Positions 1 through 8,951 of a stretch of DNA of 32,872 nucleotides are shown in pieces. The DNA lies in NCBI GenBank assembly GCA_003266145.1, contig MVJJ01000148.1, positions 1 to 32,872 on the forward strand, written 5' to 3'. The DNA comes from Methanosphaera sp. SHI613 (GTDB lineage Archaea > Methanobacteriota > Methanobacteria > Methanobacteriales > Methanobacteriaceae). The position numbers were made by a program, and so were the translations under genes. Position 1 is the stretch's first letter. Each line of letters begins with the position of its first letter. Below the pieces are notes generated by a model. The model had not been told where the DNA came from. It made no database searches and saw only the letters and a program-made list of their open reading frames with translations.

Positions 1-405
1 ATTATTTATTACTATTTTGTCGATAATTTTATAAAAATAATGATAATTTAAGTATTAAACTTATTTTAACGGACACTATTTCTATTATTTCATGGAAATT
101 ATAAGTCATTGTTTATGTATTATTTGTATTATTATAAAAAAGTAAATTTATATATTAGTAATAATATAAATTATATTAGTTAATTAGCTATACAAGAATG
201 AATATATTTAAAATTCATATAAAAGAAGAACTATTGAATTAAAAATTCATGGTAAGTTATATAGTATAATTCAAAATTTTTTTTACTCAAAAAGATTTTG
301 AAAAAACTTCATTTATATAATAATAATTTTAAATATTACATTCTTTTTAATAAGGGAAATAATCTACACAATTACTATCCTGAGCAATGATATTATAGCT
401 AAGAC

Positions 406-450
406 ATAGAACAGTTAAAACTGCTTCTATTATACTACATAACTTTTTTT
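406..450 (+). terminator. Hairpin plus T-run, plus strand
   Basis: Arms ATAGAACAGTT (406-416) and AACTGCTTCTAT (419-430) pair over 11 bp with a single bulged base, and a T7 tract follows at 444-450. This looks like an intrinsic terminator reading rightwards, but no plus-strand gene precedes it inside the window. It could end a transcript entering from the left or a small RNA. The hairpin at 4910-4934 has the same design. Function is inferred. Confidence 0.4.
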
Positions 451-588
451 ACAACTAAATTTTTTAGAATAATAACATTTTCAACCGTATTCTCATGTGT
501 ATATTTTGATAATTATTATCCGCTTAATACTTCTTTCAAATCTATTTAACGATAATTTCTAAAAAAAGCAGTAACAAATCGATTATTT

Positions 589-607
589 AAAAAATAGTAA
601 TAAGGGG
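589..607 (-). terminator. C-rich/CTATTTTTT terminator of the GyrI-like gene
   Basis: Read on the minus strand, 15 nt past the TAA of the gene at 623, there is CCCC, a 6-nt spacer and CTATTTTTT. There is no hairpin. The same C-rich then CTATT/T-run arrangement recurs after other minus-strand genes here (7959, 14086, 24281), so I read it as a factor-dependent or U-tract archaeal terminator. Function is inferred from recurrence. Confidence 0.5.
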
Positions 608-622
608 TTTAAATAAGGTCTT

Positions 623-1114
623 TTAATCTCTTTTAGGGCCCATATAGATGACAGGCAAATGAATCTCTGTCTGAACTTCCTCGACAGGTGTATCTTCACT
701 GGCTGGAAGATAAATCTCCGTTATAGGACCTACAATATCATAATGATTTTCAATTGCATAATCCACCATTTCACGTATGGACTCATTGAAGTTCTTATGA
801 GAACCCACATGTCTGGCAGCTAAAACAGTATGAGCCGTTAATTCCTTCAATCCTAATTTACCCATACGACCGGCAGGTTTACCATCAGCAAAGAAATCCT
901 TGATAGGCATACCCACCTCAAAAATCTGATCATTTTCAGCATGTTCTTCAAGGTCATTATCATATGATCCATATGGAAAACCAACGGCTTCCAATCCATT
1001 ATCATGGATAAGCTGAGCTACTTCTTCAATAAACTCCGGAAGTTTACTGAAACTATCAATATGTGGTACGTAAGCTACTTTCTGATCTGCTATCTTTTTT
1101 TCAACAATTTTCAT
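623..1114 (-). CDS. GyrI-like / AraC effector-binding domain protein
   Basis: A 163-residue soluble protein that is essentially one GyrI-like small-molecule-binding domain, the fold used as the effector-sensing half of AraC/MerR-type regulators and as stand-alone ligand binders. Features that suggest it are the N-terminal strand (KKIADQKVAYVPHIDSF), the repeated pattern of two related alpha/beta halves, and the C-terminal IHLPVIYMGPK strand that closes such domains. No helix-turn-helix is fused to it, so it is probably a sensor or drug-binding protein rather than a transcription factor. The ATG is preceded by GGAG at 8-nt spacing and by a TATA-like box about 40 bp upstream. It is divergent from the adhesin gene at 1431. 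The ligand cannot be predicted. Confidence 0.75.
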   Translation of the reverse strand: MKIVEKKIADQKVAYVPHIDSFSKLPEFIEEVAQLIHDNGLEAVGFPYGSYDNDLEEHAENDQIFEVGMPIKDFFADGKPAGRMGKLGLKELTAHTVLAARHVGSHKNFNESIREMVDYAIENHYDIVGPITEIYLPASEDTPVEEVQTEIHLPVIYMGPKRD

Positions 1115-1146
1115 ATCTTAAACTCCAAAATATTTATTCAATTAAA

Positions 1147-1157
1147 TTATATATCAA
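1147..1157 (-). promoter_or_regulatory. TATA-like box of the GyrI-like gene
   Basis: On the minus strand the sequence reads GATATATAATT, about 35-40 bp before the ATG at 1114. Archaeal transcription starts about 25 bp after the TATA centre, giving a short leader that keeps the GGAG ribosome site. Predicted from sequence only. Confidence 0.45.
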
Positions 1158-1313
1158 TTTTCCAAAAGATTATTTTCTTTCTAATTTCTCACTTAATAAT
1201 ATCTTTATAATTATAATAATATAATACTTTTATCTTTGCAGGTAATCTCATCAATACATCATGTGGAAAATAATTTTTTGCCATACAAAGTAGCCTTTTG
1301 TGCCAGTGTCCAG

Positions 1314-1329
1314 TATCATACATATGATA
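1314..1329. promoter_or_regulatory. Palindrome at the adhesin promoter
   Basis: TATCATA (1314-1320) and TATGATA (1323-1329) form a perfect 7-bp inverted repeat around CA. The right arm runs into TATGATATAA, the best plus-strand TATA-like element for the adhesin gene at 1431. A protein bound here would block TBP. A chance palindrome cannot be excluded in AT-rich DNA. Confidence 0.35.
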
Positions 1330-1430
1330 TAATTGGAGGACAATAGTAAAAAAATCTCTTCAATATAACATCATAAATCTGGAACAAGTTTTACTATTTC
1401 CTCTGACAATCAAAATAATGGAGAAATCAA

Positions 1431-4400
1431 ATGAGAAATTCTAAAAATATCATGATACTGGTCATATTCTCTTTGATACTGGTATTTGGTCTTCAAACAA
1501 TTTCAGCAGCAAGTTTGGATACCGGATATGATTGTTCAGTAAATGACAATACAATCAGATCAGATGATGATTATGATGAAATCATGATGCATGAATCAAA
1601 TATGGACAAATTAAATGATAAAAATAGTTCAACATCCAAGGATGTAAACATACAAACAACCACCCATCAGATATCGGGTGGATGTGACCCCGATGAAAAG
1701 ATCACTTCAGACGAGTATCTTGATGAACGCTCAGATTCAAAAGTTATAAACAAGAAACAGGCAAACATCAAGAAAGTACCAAGAGAAAAAGAAGCAATAT
1801 CAATACATGTTGACGATGTAACATGTAACGTAAACGAAAACGCATTCATCAATGTACAATTTAACTCCAGTGACGTTACAGAAGGAGTGCTCATATTCTA
1901 CGTTGATGACGATGTGGTGGCAACACACAACCTATCCCACGCGGACAATACACTCCTATTTGATACCTACGGCTATGAGGTAGGAGTACATGACATATAC
2001 GTCGAGTATACGGCAAGCTTAATCTACGAATCAACAGATACACATGCAAACCTTATAATAAACAGGCATCCTACCTACATAGACAACTTCAGCAGCCAAT
2101 TCAGCCAGGACAATGACATCAACATAACATTTGACCTATTATCAGATGGTGAATATGTACAGGATGCAAGCATCGGATTATACTACAACGACCAACTGAT
2201 AAAAACCGTAGCTCTTAACGAAACGACAGCCAACATCATATTGCCAAGCAGTTATAACCAGCAAATAATAAGAATAACCTATGATGGTGATGACTACTAT
2301 GAATCATTGGATGATTACCAGCTGATAAACATTGAAAAACGACACTTGACAATATACACCCCATCAATAACAGCATACCACGCATCACAAAGTGACGTGA
2401 CAATAACAATAAACAACGATACAAGGCTTGTGGATGGTGTCATAGAGCTTTACGTCGATGACCTGCTTGTCTATGCAGGCAATGTCACATCAGACAAACC
2501 AGTCATTTCACTTAATCTGACAAATTACCTTGAAGGAACATATCCTCTAATAATAAGATACACTGATAGTGACGTCTTTGATGACGCCTCATACACCACG
2601 ACACTAAAGGTAAACAGAATAAAAACAGTCATCTACTCAAATAACATCACAGCATATAGAAATAATCCCGTAACACTAAGGGCATCAGTATACAACTACG
2701 TTGACGATACAGATGAGGGACTTGTAGAATTCTTCCTTGATGATGAGACAATTCAAACATCACAGATAACCAACAACACTGTCAGCTACGAATATGTTAT
2801 CCCGGACACACTAGACTATGGAGAACATAACCTAAAAATCATATATTATGGAAGCGACAAATATCAGCAATCCGAAACAAACACGATTTTAACATTAAAG
2901 AAATATAAAACAACATTATACATTAAAAACACGACAATCGATGATGATGGACTCATAAACGTTAACCTAAACCTGTACTCATACAATCAAACAGTAGATG
3001 ATGGAATAGTCAATTTCTATGTTAACGGACAACTGGTCGACACTGCAGATGTGACAGATAACCAGGCAAAAATAGTATTGCCTCCTGAGTATCTTCCGAA
3101 CGTCGCATATGATATCAGCATAGTCTATACAAATTCCGATTATTTCAACGATTCAACACTAAACGGCTCAATGCAGCATAACAGAACAAACACCACCACC
3201 GGCATATCAAAATATCTGTCAAACAACAACACACTTAACATAACAGCCTATGTTTATGCAAAGGATTATTCAAATATAAATGAAGGTAGCATAAAAGTAT
3301 ACCTAAACGGCTCATTAATAGACACATGCAACGTTACAAACAACACGGCCACAACAGCCTATGACATGACAGGCTATCCAAGCGGAAACTATACCTTATC
3401 CATAGAGTATTCCGGATCAAAACGATACGATTCCTCATCCAACACAACAAATATAGAAAAAATAATCACGCCAAAAACAATCTACATAAACACGTTATCT
3501 TCAATAAAATCAACACCCGACTCAACCGTAACAGTCAAGGCAAACCTCACAGACTATGAATCAAACCTAATACGTGACATAATCAACGCTACAATAAAAT
3601 ACGACAATCAGACAATAAACGCAACATTCGAAAACGGATTGCTTGAAGTAAACATAACCTCACCTGAAAGCACGGGAAAATACACAATAGAAATAGTTAC
3701 AAACAATTCCACAGAATATAAGCAGGCAAAAAGAAACATAACCTTGAACGTAAACAGAAACAACACATACATCTCATCACCAAACGTCATATCAAGTCTT
3801 AAACTGGAAGAAGTACAATTGAACTTAACATTAAACGACAACAATGGGCCTGTACAAACAAAGACCCCTGTTCAAATAATGATGGATAACAACATAATCT
3901 ATCAGGGATTTTTCCAGAACGGACTATTGCAGTACAAATTTAAACTCAACACTTCCCATACCCAAAGCCAATATAACATAACAGTAATCGCTGGCCAAAC
4001 AAAGACATACTCATCCAGTACAAAAGACATAACATTAAAACTACAAAACAGAAAAACATACATCAAGTCAGAAAACATCTATTCCAAAAAGGGAAATCAG
4101 ATAATATTCAATGCAGAACTCTACGACAGCATAACACACAAGAGAGTAAACAAGACCGTCCCCGTAGTAATAAAATTAAATGACCTTACAATACTCACAA
4201 CAAACACGACAAATGGAAAGATAATAGCAACATACCCTAACGGATACAACAATACAAACTACTCCATAACCATAAAATCCGCCACGACAGGAATATATGA
4301 AAGCTCCCAGTGGAACGGAACATTAATAAACACAAGAGACCCTGTCAAGGTATCCGCAGGAAACATATATGCAAATGCAAATTCAACAATAACCATCAGG

Positions 4401-4916
4401 GCCACAATATACAAGGACAATAAGCCTGCAACAGATAGAATACCTGTCGCGATAAAGATAAACAACCTGACAATAGCAACAATGAACGTAACAGACTCAA
4501 AAATAGAATATCAATATAAATTACCCGACAACCTTTCACAGAAGGAATATAACATAACAATAGTGACTGCCGATACACAGAATGTCATACAATCAACAAC
4601 CAACTTCAAACTATTTGTCACAAAGAACTATCAACAGATAAACACAAATAACATCACAGCCCACAGAAATGACATGATAAACGTCAAGGCAAACCTCACG
4701 GATAAAAACGGAAACATCATCAGGGCAAATCACCTTGTTAACATAAAAATAGCCGGAATAACAATTGCCAACGTAAACGCCGTTGACGGAATCATAAACT
4801 ATAACTACACTCTGCCAAATCTCAAGGCAGGCTATTATGATATGATATTAAAAACAGGTCAGACAAACTGTTATCTACATGCAACATGTCAGTCCGTATT
4901 AAAAATAGTGGATTAG
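1431..4916 (+). CDS. Secreted adhesin-like protein with about 11 Ig-like repeats
   Basis: A 1161-residue exported protein. Residues 1-27 form a signal peptide (basic start, ILVIFSLILVFGL core, SAAS cleavage region). Residues 30-120 are a polar, charged linker. From about residue 125 to the end there are roughly 11 beta-rich Ig-like domains of about 95 residues, each opening with a variant of R-x-T-x-I and closing with a hydrophobic strand such as TLKVNR. They resemble the Ig-like domains of methanogen adhesin-like proteins. NxS/T sequons are very dense, so heavy archaeal N-glycosylation is likely. No transmembrane segment, sortase motif or pseudomurein-binding repeat is visible at the C terminus, so attachment to the wall is unexplained. 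The ATG has GGAG at 7 nt. Probable role: surface adhesion; the ligand is unknown. Confidence 0.85.
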   Translation: MRNSKNIMILVIFSLILVFGLQTISAASLDTGYDCSVNDNTIRSDDDYDEIMMHESNMDKLNDKNSSTSKDVNIQTTTHQISGGCDPDEKITSDEYLDERSDSKVINKKQANIKKVPREKEAISIHVDDVTCNVNENAFINVQFNSSDVTEGVLIFYVDDDVVATHNLSHADNTLLFDTYGYEVGVHDIYVEYTASLIYESTDTHANLIINRHPTYIDNFSSQFSQDNDINITFDLLSDGEYVQDASIGLYYNDQLIKTVALNETTANIILPSSYNQQIIRITYDGDDYYESLDDYQLINIEKRHLTIYTPSITAYHASQSDVTITINNDTRLVDGVIELYVDDLLVYAGNVTSDKPVISLNLTNYLEGTYPLIIRYTDSDVFDDASYTTTLKVNRIKTVIYSNNITAYRNNPVTLRASVYNYVDDTDEGLVEFFLDDETIQTSQITNNTVSYEYVIPDTLDYGEHNLKIIYYGSDKYQQSETNTILTLKKYKTTLYIKNTTIDDDGLINVNLNLYSYNQTVDDGIVNFYVNGQLVDTADVTDNQAKIVLPPEYLPNVAYDISIVYTNSDYFNDSTLNGSMQHNRTNTTTGISKYLSNNNTLNITAYVYAKDYSNINEGSIKVYLNGSLIDTCNVTNNTATTAYDMTGYPSGNYTLSIEYSGSKRYDSSSNTTNIEKIITPKTIYINTLSSIKSTPDSTVTVKANLTDYESNLIRDIINATIKYDNQTINATFENGLLEVNITSPESTGKYTIEIVTNNSTEYKQAKRNITLNVNRNNTYISSPNVISSLKLEEVQLNLTLNDNNGPVQTKTPVQIMMDNNIIYQGFFQNGLLQYKFKLNTSHTQSQYNITVIAGQTKTYSSSTKDITLKLQNRKTYIKSENIYSKKGNQIIFNAELYDSITHKRVNKTVPVVIKLNDLTILTTNTTNGKIIATYPNGYNNTNYSITIKSATTGIYESSQWNGTLINTRDPVKVSAGNIYANANSTITIRATIYKDNKPATDRIPVAIKINNLTIATMNVTDSKIEYQYKLPDNLSQKEYNITIVTADTQNVIQSTTNFKLFVTKNYQQINTNNITAHRNDMINVKANLTDKNGNIIRANHLVNIKIAGITIANVNAVDGIINYNYTLPNLKAGYYDMILKTGQTNCYLHATCQSVLKIVD

Positions 4917-4964
4917 GGTTTTAACCTCTAATCCCTTAAAATATTTCTTTTAAAGATTTTTTTT
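4910..4964. terminator. Hairpin and T-run between convergent adhesin genes
   Basis: GGATTAGGGTT (4910-4920) pairs with AACCTCTAATCC (4923-4934) over 11 bp with one bulged T. The stop codon TAG of the upstream gene lies inside the left arm. A T8 tract follows at 4957-4964. The hairpin is symmetrical, so it could also affect the convergent minus-strand transcript ending at 4971. Confidence 0.55.
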
Positions 4965-4970
4965 ATTCAA

Positions 4971-7817
4971 TTATGATAGGTTTATGGCGCTTCTAGGATA
5001 ACTGCTGATTAATCCATATCTGAATATACTATAACCGTATGAACCGCCGGCCATGACTGCCTTGGCATCACCTTCAAGTTCTGCCTTGGATAATCTGTTC
5101 AAGTTGTCGTCATAACTTTGAAGTACACTAACTACCTTACAGTACTTGGCATGACTAACCACATACTCGGTATTTGATTGTAGCCAGCTACGTCCTGCGT
5201 TATATTCATATTTGTATATCATAGGAAGCATCACGTCAAGATACTTACTTAACTCAAGGTAATCCTGACCATAATAAGTCTTCGTACCAGCTTTTTCTGC
5301 AAATACACATGCTGATAATTGTATATTCTTATCATAATCCTTAATTATGGTATTTACTGATTTTACGAAGTTTGTAATTATGGATGGATTAACGATACTT
5401 GGCCTTAATCCGGAATATCTTACATAATCAAGACATACACCGTTTACACCGTTTATCTTAATTACATTTCTTACAAATGATCTTATTTCGTTCTGTCTTG
5501 ATGTGGACACGTCGTCACCTGAGAAACATATCACCCAAGCATGAACACGAATAGGAGTATTCTTACATAATGCAGCAACGTTTCTTAAGTTTGCAGTATC
5601 ACCTGTTGAAACTCTCGTCTGTACATATACGTCAGTGATTCCAACGTTTATCCACGTATTCACTATGCTTCTTGTTATGCTGTAACCTATCTGTACGAAG
5701 TATGAGGTTATCTTTGAGTTAATCAGACTGCTTTTAAGGCTGACGTCCTCGGTCAATTTACAGTTATATGTGTATGCGCTAATAGTTGCACTTCCATCCT
5801 TGGTGAAAGTGACACTTGTACTAAGTACTCCATTATGTACTGTCTTTTCGGTTGACTGGGATACGCCCGCTCCATTTACCGTGATGTCGATTGTTATCTC
5901 GGGAAGTTTTGAAGCATCAATATTGCTAAAGGATTGTCCATTGTAGACTTGATTCAATCTAGCCGTTATTGTACTTGCCTTGTTCACGTCATAGTTTTGA
6001 TTGTCGAGTTTGAAGTAAACCCAATTGTTTATCTTAAATCCGTTGGCATTTTGTGCATTAACAGAATTCTTTAACCACCAGTTATAATCGGCGTTAACAC
6101 TTCCATTATAGTTGGATACGTCAATCTTGTTATTTTCACCAATAATACAGTAGTTTATGGTTGTTTTTCCATGATTATTGTATATGGCTCCTTTGACTGT
6201 GTTGTTGTTTTTTGTTATTGTGGATTTTGTTATGCTAAGTACTGATTTATGGTTGAATATTGCTGAACCGGTATCACCAAGGTTTTTTGTGAAATTACAA
6301 TTGTATATCGTGTTTGATATTCCATTGTCACATCTGACGTATACTGATCGGTTTGTATTGTAGGATATCAATGAGTTTTTAAGTACCAGCTGGTTTTTGT
6401 TTGTTACGTATACTGCAGATCCATGAAGTTGGGCCTTGTTTAACAGGAATCGTGATGAGTCTATGTTCAGGTTCTTGTTGACGTTGGATGTACTGCTTAT
6501 TGCCGCACCGTTTATTGCATTGTTGTTTTCGAAGCTACTGTTTTTCACGCTTAAGTCATAGCTGTTGTAAATTGCTCCTCCTTCATTTGTAGCCTTATTG
6601 CCATCAAAGGATGTGGATGTGACCGTCAATATGTTTTTACTTGCAATTGCTCCACCATCACCTGCTTTGTTGTTTACGAATTTGGAATTGTTCACGGTGG
6701 TAGTTCCGGTTGTATATATTGCTCCTCCGTAATTTGAAGCAATATTTTTCTCGAAGTAAGTGTTTTTAACTTCCAATGGAGATTCTTTATTGTAGATTGC
6801 TGCACCATGCACTGCTTTACTGTTTTCAAATAAACAGGAATCTATTATTGATTTCTTGGTTGATTTTTCTATGAATACGCTTGAATTGGTATTGTCTGTA
6901 AAGTTACATGATAATAGATTCATGTAAGCATTTGAGTATATTGCCGCAAATTGGACTGCATTGTTAGTTGCGAATACGCATTTGTTTGCCTCTAAACTAT
7001 TGAGGTTATATATGCATGAACCATATTTGGCAGTGTTTACAGTAAATAATGTCTTGAACATGTAGAGTTTTCCCTTATTGTATATTGCACCACCATTTTT
7101 GGCCTCGTTTGAATATATTCTCAAGTGTTTTATGCTTAAATCACCCTTGTTGTATATTGCACCACCATTTTCATCAAATGCGTTTTTAATGGCTAAAGTC
7201 TTTATGCTGACTCTGACGTTTGATGCTATTGTAAATAGGTGCTTGTTTTGAGCATTAATGATGGTTGTTTTAGGATTTTCTCCTACTATGGTGATGTTTT
7301 TGTTAATCAGGATTCCATGTTCGAGATATGTTCCGCTTGTAAGGTATAGTATGTCATAATTGTTTGCCTTTTTCAAAGCGTTTTTAATGGTCTTCATTGG
7401 ATTGTTTCTGCTTCCAATATTATTGTCATTACCTTTATTGCTGATGTATATTACATCCGGGCTGTCATTTTCTTTTAGGTTGTTTTCATCCTTTTCAATT
7501 GTTTTGCTTGCATTCTGTGTTGTAGTGTCGGCTGTGGTTGGATTTATGTCATCGTCGCTTGTCTTGTCATTTTTGATGCTGCTTGTGTAATCATAGTTTT
7601 CTGTTTTCTGACTGTCTTCTATATAGATGTCATTGTTTACTTGTTTAGTGTTTGTATTGACATCTGATATAATTGAATTGTCATTTGATATTACTTTATG
7701 TTCGGTACTTAAGTTGTTATCATCTGCTGCAGAAATACAACTTAAGCACATGAATATTGAAAGGATAAATAGTATAGTTAATATCTTATTAAATTTTATA
7801 TTTATAATAAATAACAC
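4971..7817 (-). CDS. Secreted adhesin: beta-helix, Ig-like domain, glycoside-hydrolase-like barrel
   Basis: A 948-residue exported protein. Residues 1-31 are a signal peptide (ILTILFILSIFMCLSC core, SAAD end). Residues 32-125 are a polar linker. Residues about 125-580 are parallel beta-helix repeats of about 22 residues, with recurring GGAIYN, GAAIYN and FENN words as in pectate-lyase-like surface proteins. Residues about 590-690 are an Ig-like module. Residues about 695-948 look like a TIM-barrel of the putative glycoside-hydrolase type: YVQTR strand, RVHAWVICF, GVCLDYVRYSG with the conserved Asp, LPMIYKYEY, GYSIFRYG. The role could be glycan binding and cleavage at the cell surface; activity is inferred only. 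The GTG at 7817 is kept as a conservative boundary, but it lies inside the Shine-Dalgarno-like GGAAGGTG. The ATT codon at 7808 is better placed (see findings). Confidence 0.82.
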   Translation of the reverse strand: MLFIINIKFNKILTILFILSIFMCLSCISAADDNNLSTEHKVISNDNSIISDVNTNTKQVNNDIYIEDSQKTENYDYTSSIKNDKTSDDDINPTTADTTTQNASKTIEKDENNLKENDSPDVIYISNKGNDNNIGSRNNPMKTIKNALKKANNYDILYLTSGTYLEHGILINKNITIVGENPKTTIINAQNKHLFTIASNVRVSIKTLAIKNAFDENGGAIYNKGDLSIKHLRIYSNEAKNGGAIYNKGKLYMFKTLFTVNTAKYGSCIYNLNSLEANKCVFATNNAVQFAAIYSNAYMNLLSCNFTDNTNSSVFIEKSTKKSIIDSCLFENSKAVHGAAIYNKESPLEVKNTYFEKNIASNYGGAIYTTGTTTVNNSKFVNNKAGDGGAIASKNILTVTSTSFDGNKATNEGGAIYNSYDLSVKNSSFENNNAINGAAISSTSNVNKNLNIDSSRFLLNKAQLHGSAVYVTNKNQLVLKNSLISYNTNRSVYVRCDNGISNTIYNCNFTKNLGDTGSAIFNHKSVLSITKSTITKNNNTVKGAIYNNHGKTTINYCIIGENNKIDVSNYNGSVNADYNWWLKNSVNAQNANGFKINNWVYFKLDNQNYDVNKASTITARLNQVYNGQSFSNIDASKLPEITIDITVNGAGVSQSTEKTVHNGVLSTSVTFTKDGSATISAYTYNCKLTEDVSLKSSLINSKITSYFVQIGYSITRSIVNTWINVGITDVYVQTRVSTGDTANLRNVAALCKNTPIRVHAWVICFSGDDVSTSRQNEIRSFVRNVIKINGVNGVCLDYVRYSGLRPSIVNPSIITNFVKSVNTIIKDYDKNIQLSACVFAEKAGTKTYYGQDYLELSKYLDVMLPMIYKYEYNAGRSWLQSNTEYVVSHAKYCKVVSVLQSYDDNLNRLSKAELEGDAKAVMAGGSYGYSIFRYGLISSYPRSAINLS

Positions 7818-7958
7818 CTTCCATATTAAATATTACATATAAACACTTAAATATTTAACTAATACCAATCATTAAAAAGTTGTGGCGTGTTCAGATTTCA
7901 AAAAGTGACTTCAAAATCATTGTCAAATCAAAGATTTTCAAAATAATTTGATGCCAAG

Positions 7959-7977
7959 AAAAAAAATAATAGTGGGG
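7959..7977 (-). terminator. C-rich/CTATT T-run terminator of the exchanger gene
   Basis: Immediately after the TAA of the gene at 7979 the minus strand reads CCCCACTATTATTTTTTTT, with no hairpin. It is one of several copies of the same signature in the window. Termination is inferred. Confidence 0.5.
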
Positions 7978-7978
7978 A

Positions 7979-8914
7979 TTAGTTTCTAATGATAATGAAT
8001 ATCATGTATACTATGAAAATCGCAAGTAATATAATACCGTCCTTCTTGTTGAAGTCCTGTTTGTCATATGCCAGTATGTAAGAGATTCCAAGAAGAACTA
8101 TCATTACAACAGTATCAATCAACATTACCTGTGTTGTCTGAATAGGACTTATTACATTGGTCAAACCCAGGATGAATAATATGTTGAAAATACTGCTTCC
8201 TATAGCATTTCCCAATGCGATATCCTGCTTCTTGTTTAGTGCAGCCGTAATACTGGTAATCAACTCAGGAAGTGACGTACCTACTGCTACGATGGTAAGA
8301 CCAACAAGCGTCTCACTCATACCTAAACTGAGAGCTATATCCTTAGCCGAGTTAACAACCAAATCTCCACCTACAACAATCGCAATTAATCCACAAATGA
8401 TATATACTGCAATTATCGGCGTTGACAAATGGGATTCTTCAACAGACATGTTGGATTTGTCCTTTTTTGCCTTGATTATAAGCCATGAGATATATGCTAT
8501 TATGATAATAAGGAATATGATTCCTTCAATACGACTTATCTGATTTCCTGTCACTAAAAATATTAACAACAGAACACAGCTTATCATCAAAACTGGAAAA
8601 TCTGTTTTAAGACTTTCCTCTTCAATCGTTATCTTATATATGACTGCAGTTGCACCTACAACAACAAGCATGTTAAAGATGTTACTTCCGATAATGTTAC
8701 TCACGGCAATGGCGTTACTGCCCGTTACTGCTGATGCTACGGATACTGCTGCTTCAGGTGCACTAGTACCAAACGCTACAATCGTTAGTCCGATAATCAT
8801 TGAGGGAATCTTCAGTTTATTCGCAAGGTCACTTGAACCCTCAACGAAGTAATCGGCACCCTTGATAAGAAGTACAAAACCCACAATCAATAAAACTATA
8901 CTCAATATGTTCAT
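7979..8914 (-). CDS. CaCA-family sodium/calcium exchanger
   Basis: A 311-residue integral membrane protein with about 10 hydrophobic helices. It shows the duplicated alpha-repeats of the Ca2+:cation antiporter superfamily: the first contains GLTIVAFGTSAPEAAVS and GSNIFNML, the second GLTIVAVGTSLPELITS and GSSIFNILF. The Glu of each GTSxPE motif is the ion-binding residue in characterised members. Length and layout match the YrbG-like prokaryotic group. It probably exchanges Ca2+ (or another cation) for Na+ or H+ across the membrane. The ATG has GAGG at good spacing. The gene lies 37 bp after the cyclodeaminase-type gene, so the two may share a transcript. Ion specificity is not readable from sequence. 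Confidence 0.9.
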   Translation of the reverse strand: MNILSIVLLIVGFVLLIKGADYFVEGSSDLANKLKIPSMIIGLTIVAFGTSAPEAAVSVASAVTGSNAIAVSNIIGSNIFNMLVVVGATAVIYKITIEEESLKTDFPVLMISCVLLLIFLVTGNQISRIEGIIFLIIIIAYISWLIIKAKKDKSNMSVEESHLSTPIIAVYIICGLIAIVVGGDLVVNSAKDIALSLGMSETLVGLTIVAVGTSLPELITSITAALNKKQDIALGNAIGSSIFNILFILGLTNVISPIQTTQVMLIDTVVMIVLLGISYILAYDKQDFNKKDGIILLAIFIVYMIFIIIRN

Positions 8915-8951
8915 ATATAAACCTCATTATGTTATTTTCTAATAAGATTCT

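Larger units (their letters stand above)
1..622. other. Gene-free AT-rich region
   Basis: No open reading frame of credible length or composition is seen on either strand; stops are dense in all frames. The stretch holds a hairpin followed by a T-run on the plus strand (406-450) and the probable 3' end signal of the minus-strand gene at 623 (589-607). Short AT palindromes and repeated AATTC words occur around 200-275 but are what such base composition would give by chance. No tRNA or rRNA was recognised. The left neighbour gene is outside the window. Confidence 0.6.
1115..1430. other. Divergent intergenic region, GyrI-like / adhesin
   Basis: This 316-bp gap separates divergent starts. On the minus side it holds a TATA-like box at 1147-1157 and GGAG before the ATG at 1114. 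On the plus side it holds a 7-bp inverted repeat overlapping a TATA-like TATGATATAA near 1323-1332 and GGAG before the ATG at 1431. The plus-strand leader would be about 70 nt. No small gene is seen. Confidence 0.55.

Noticed and set aside
200..275. Repeated AAAATTCAT / GAATTAAAAATTC words as a repeat array or replication origin
   Set aside because: The copies are short, irregular and expected in sequence this AT-rich; no Cdc6/Orc1 gene or origin-box pattern is visible.
8157..8543. 128-codon ORF antisense to the cation exchanger
   Set aside because: It mirrors the hydrophobic codons of the exchanger in another frame and has no ribosome site or family resemblance.
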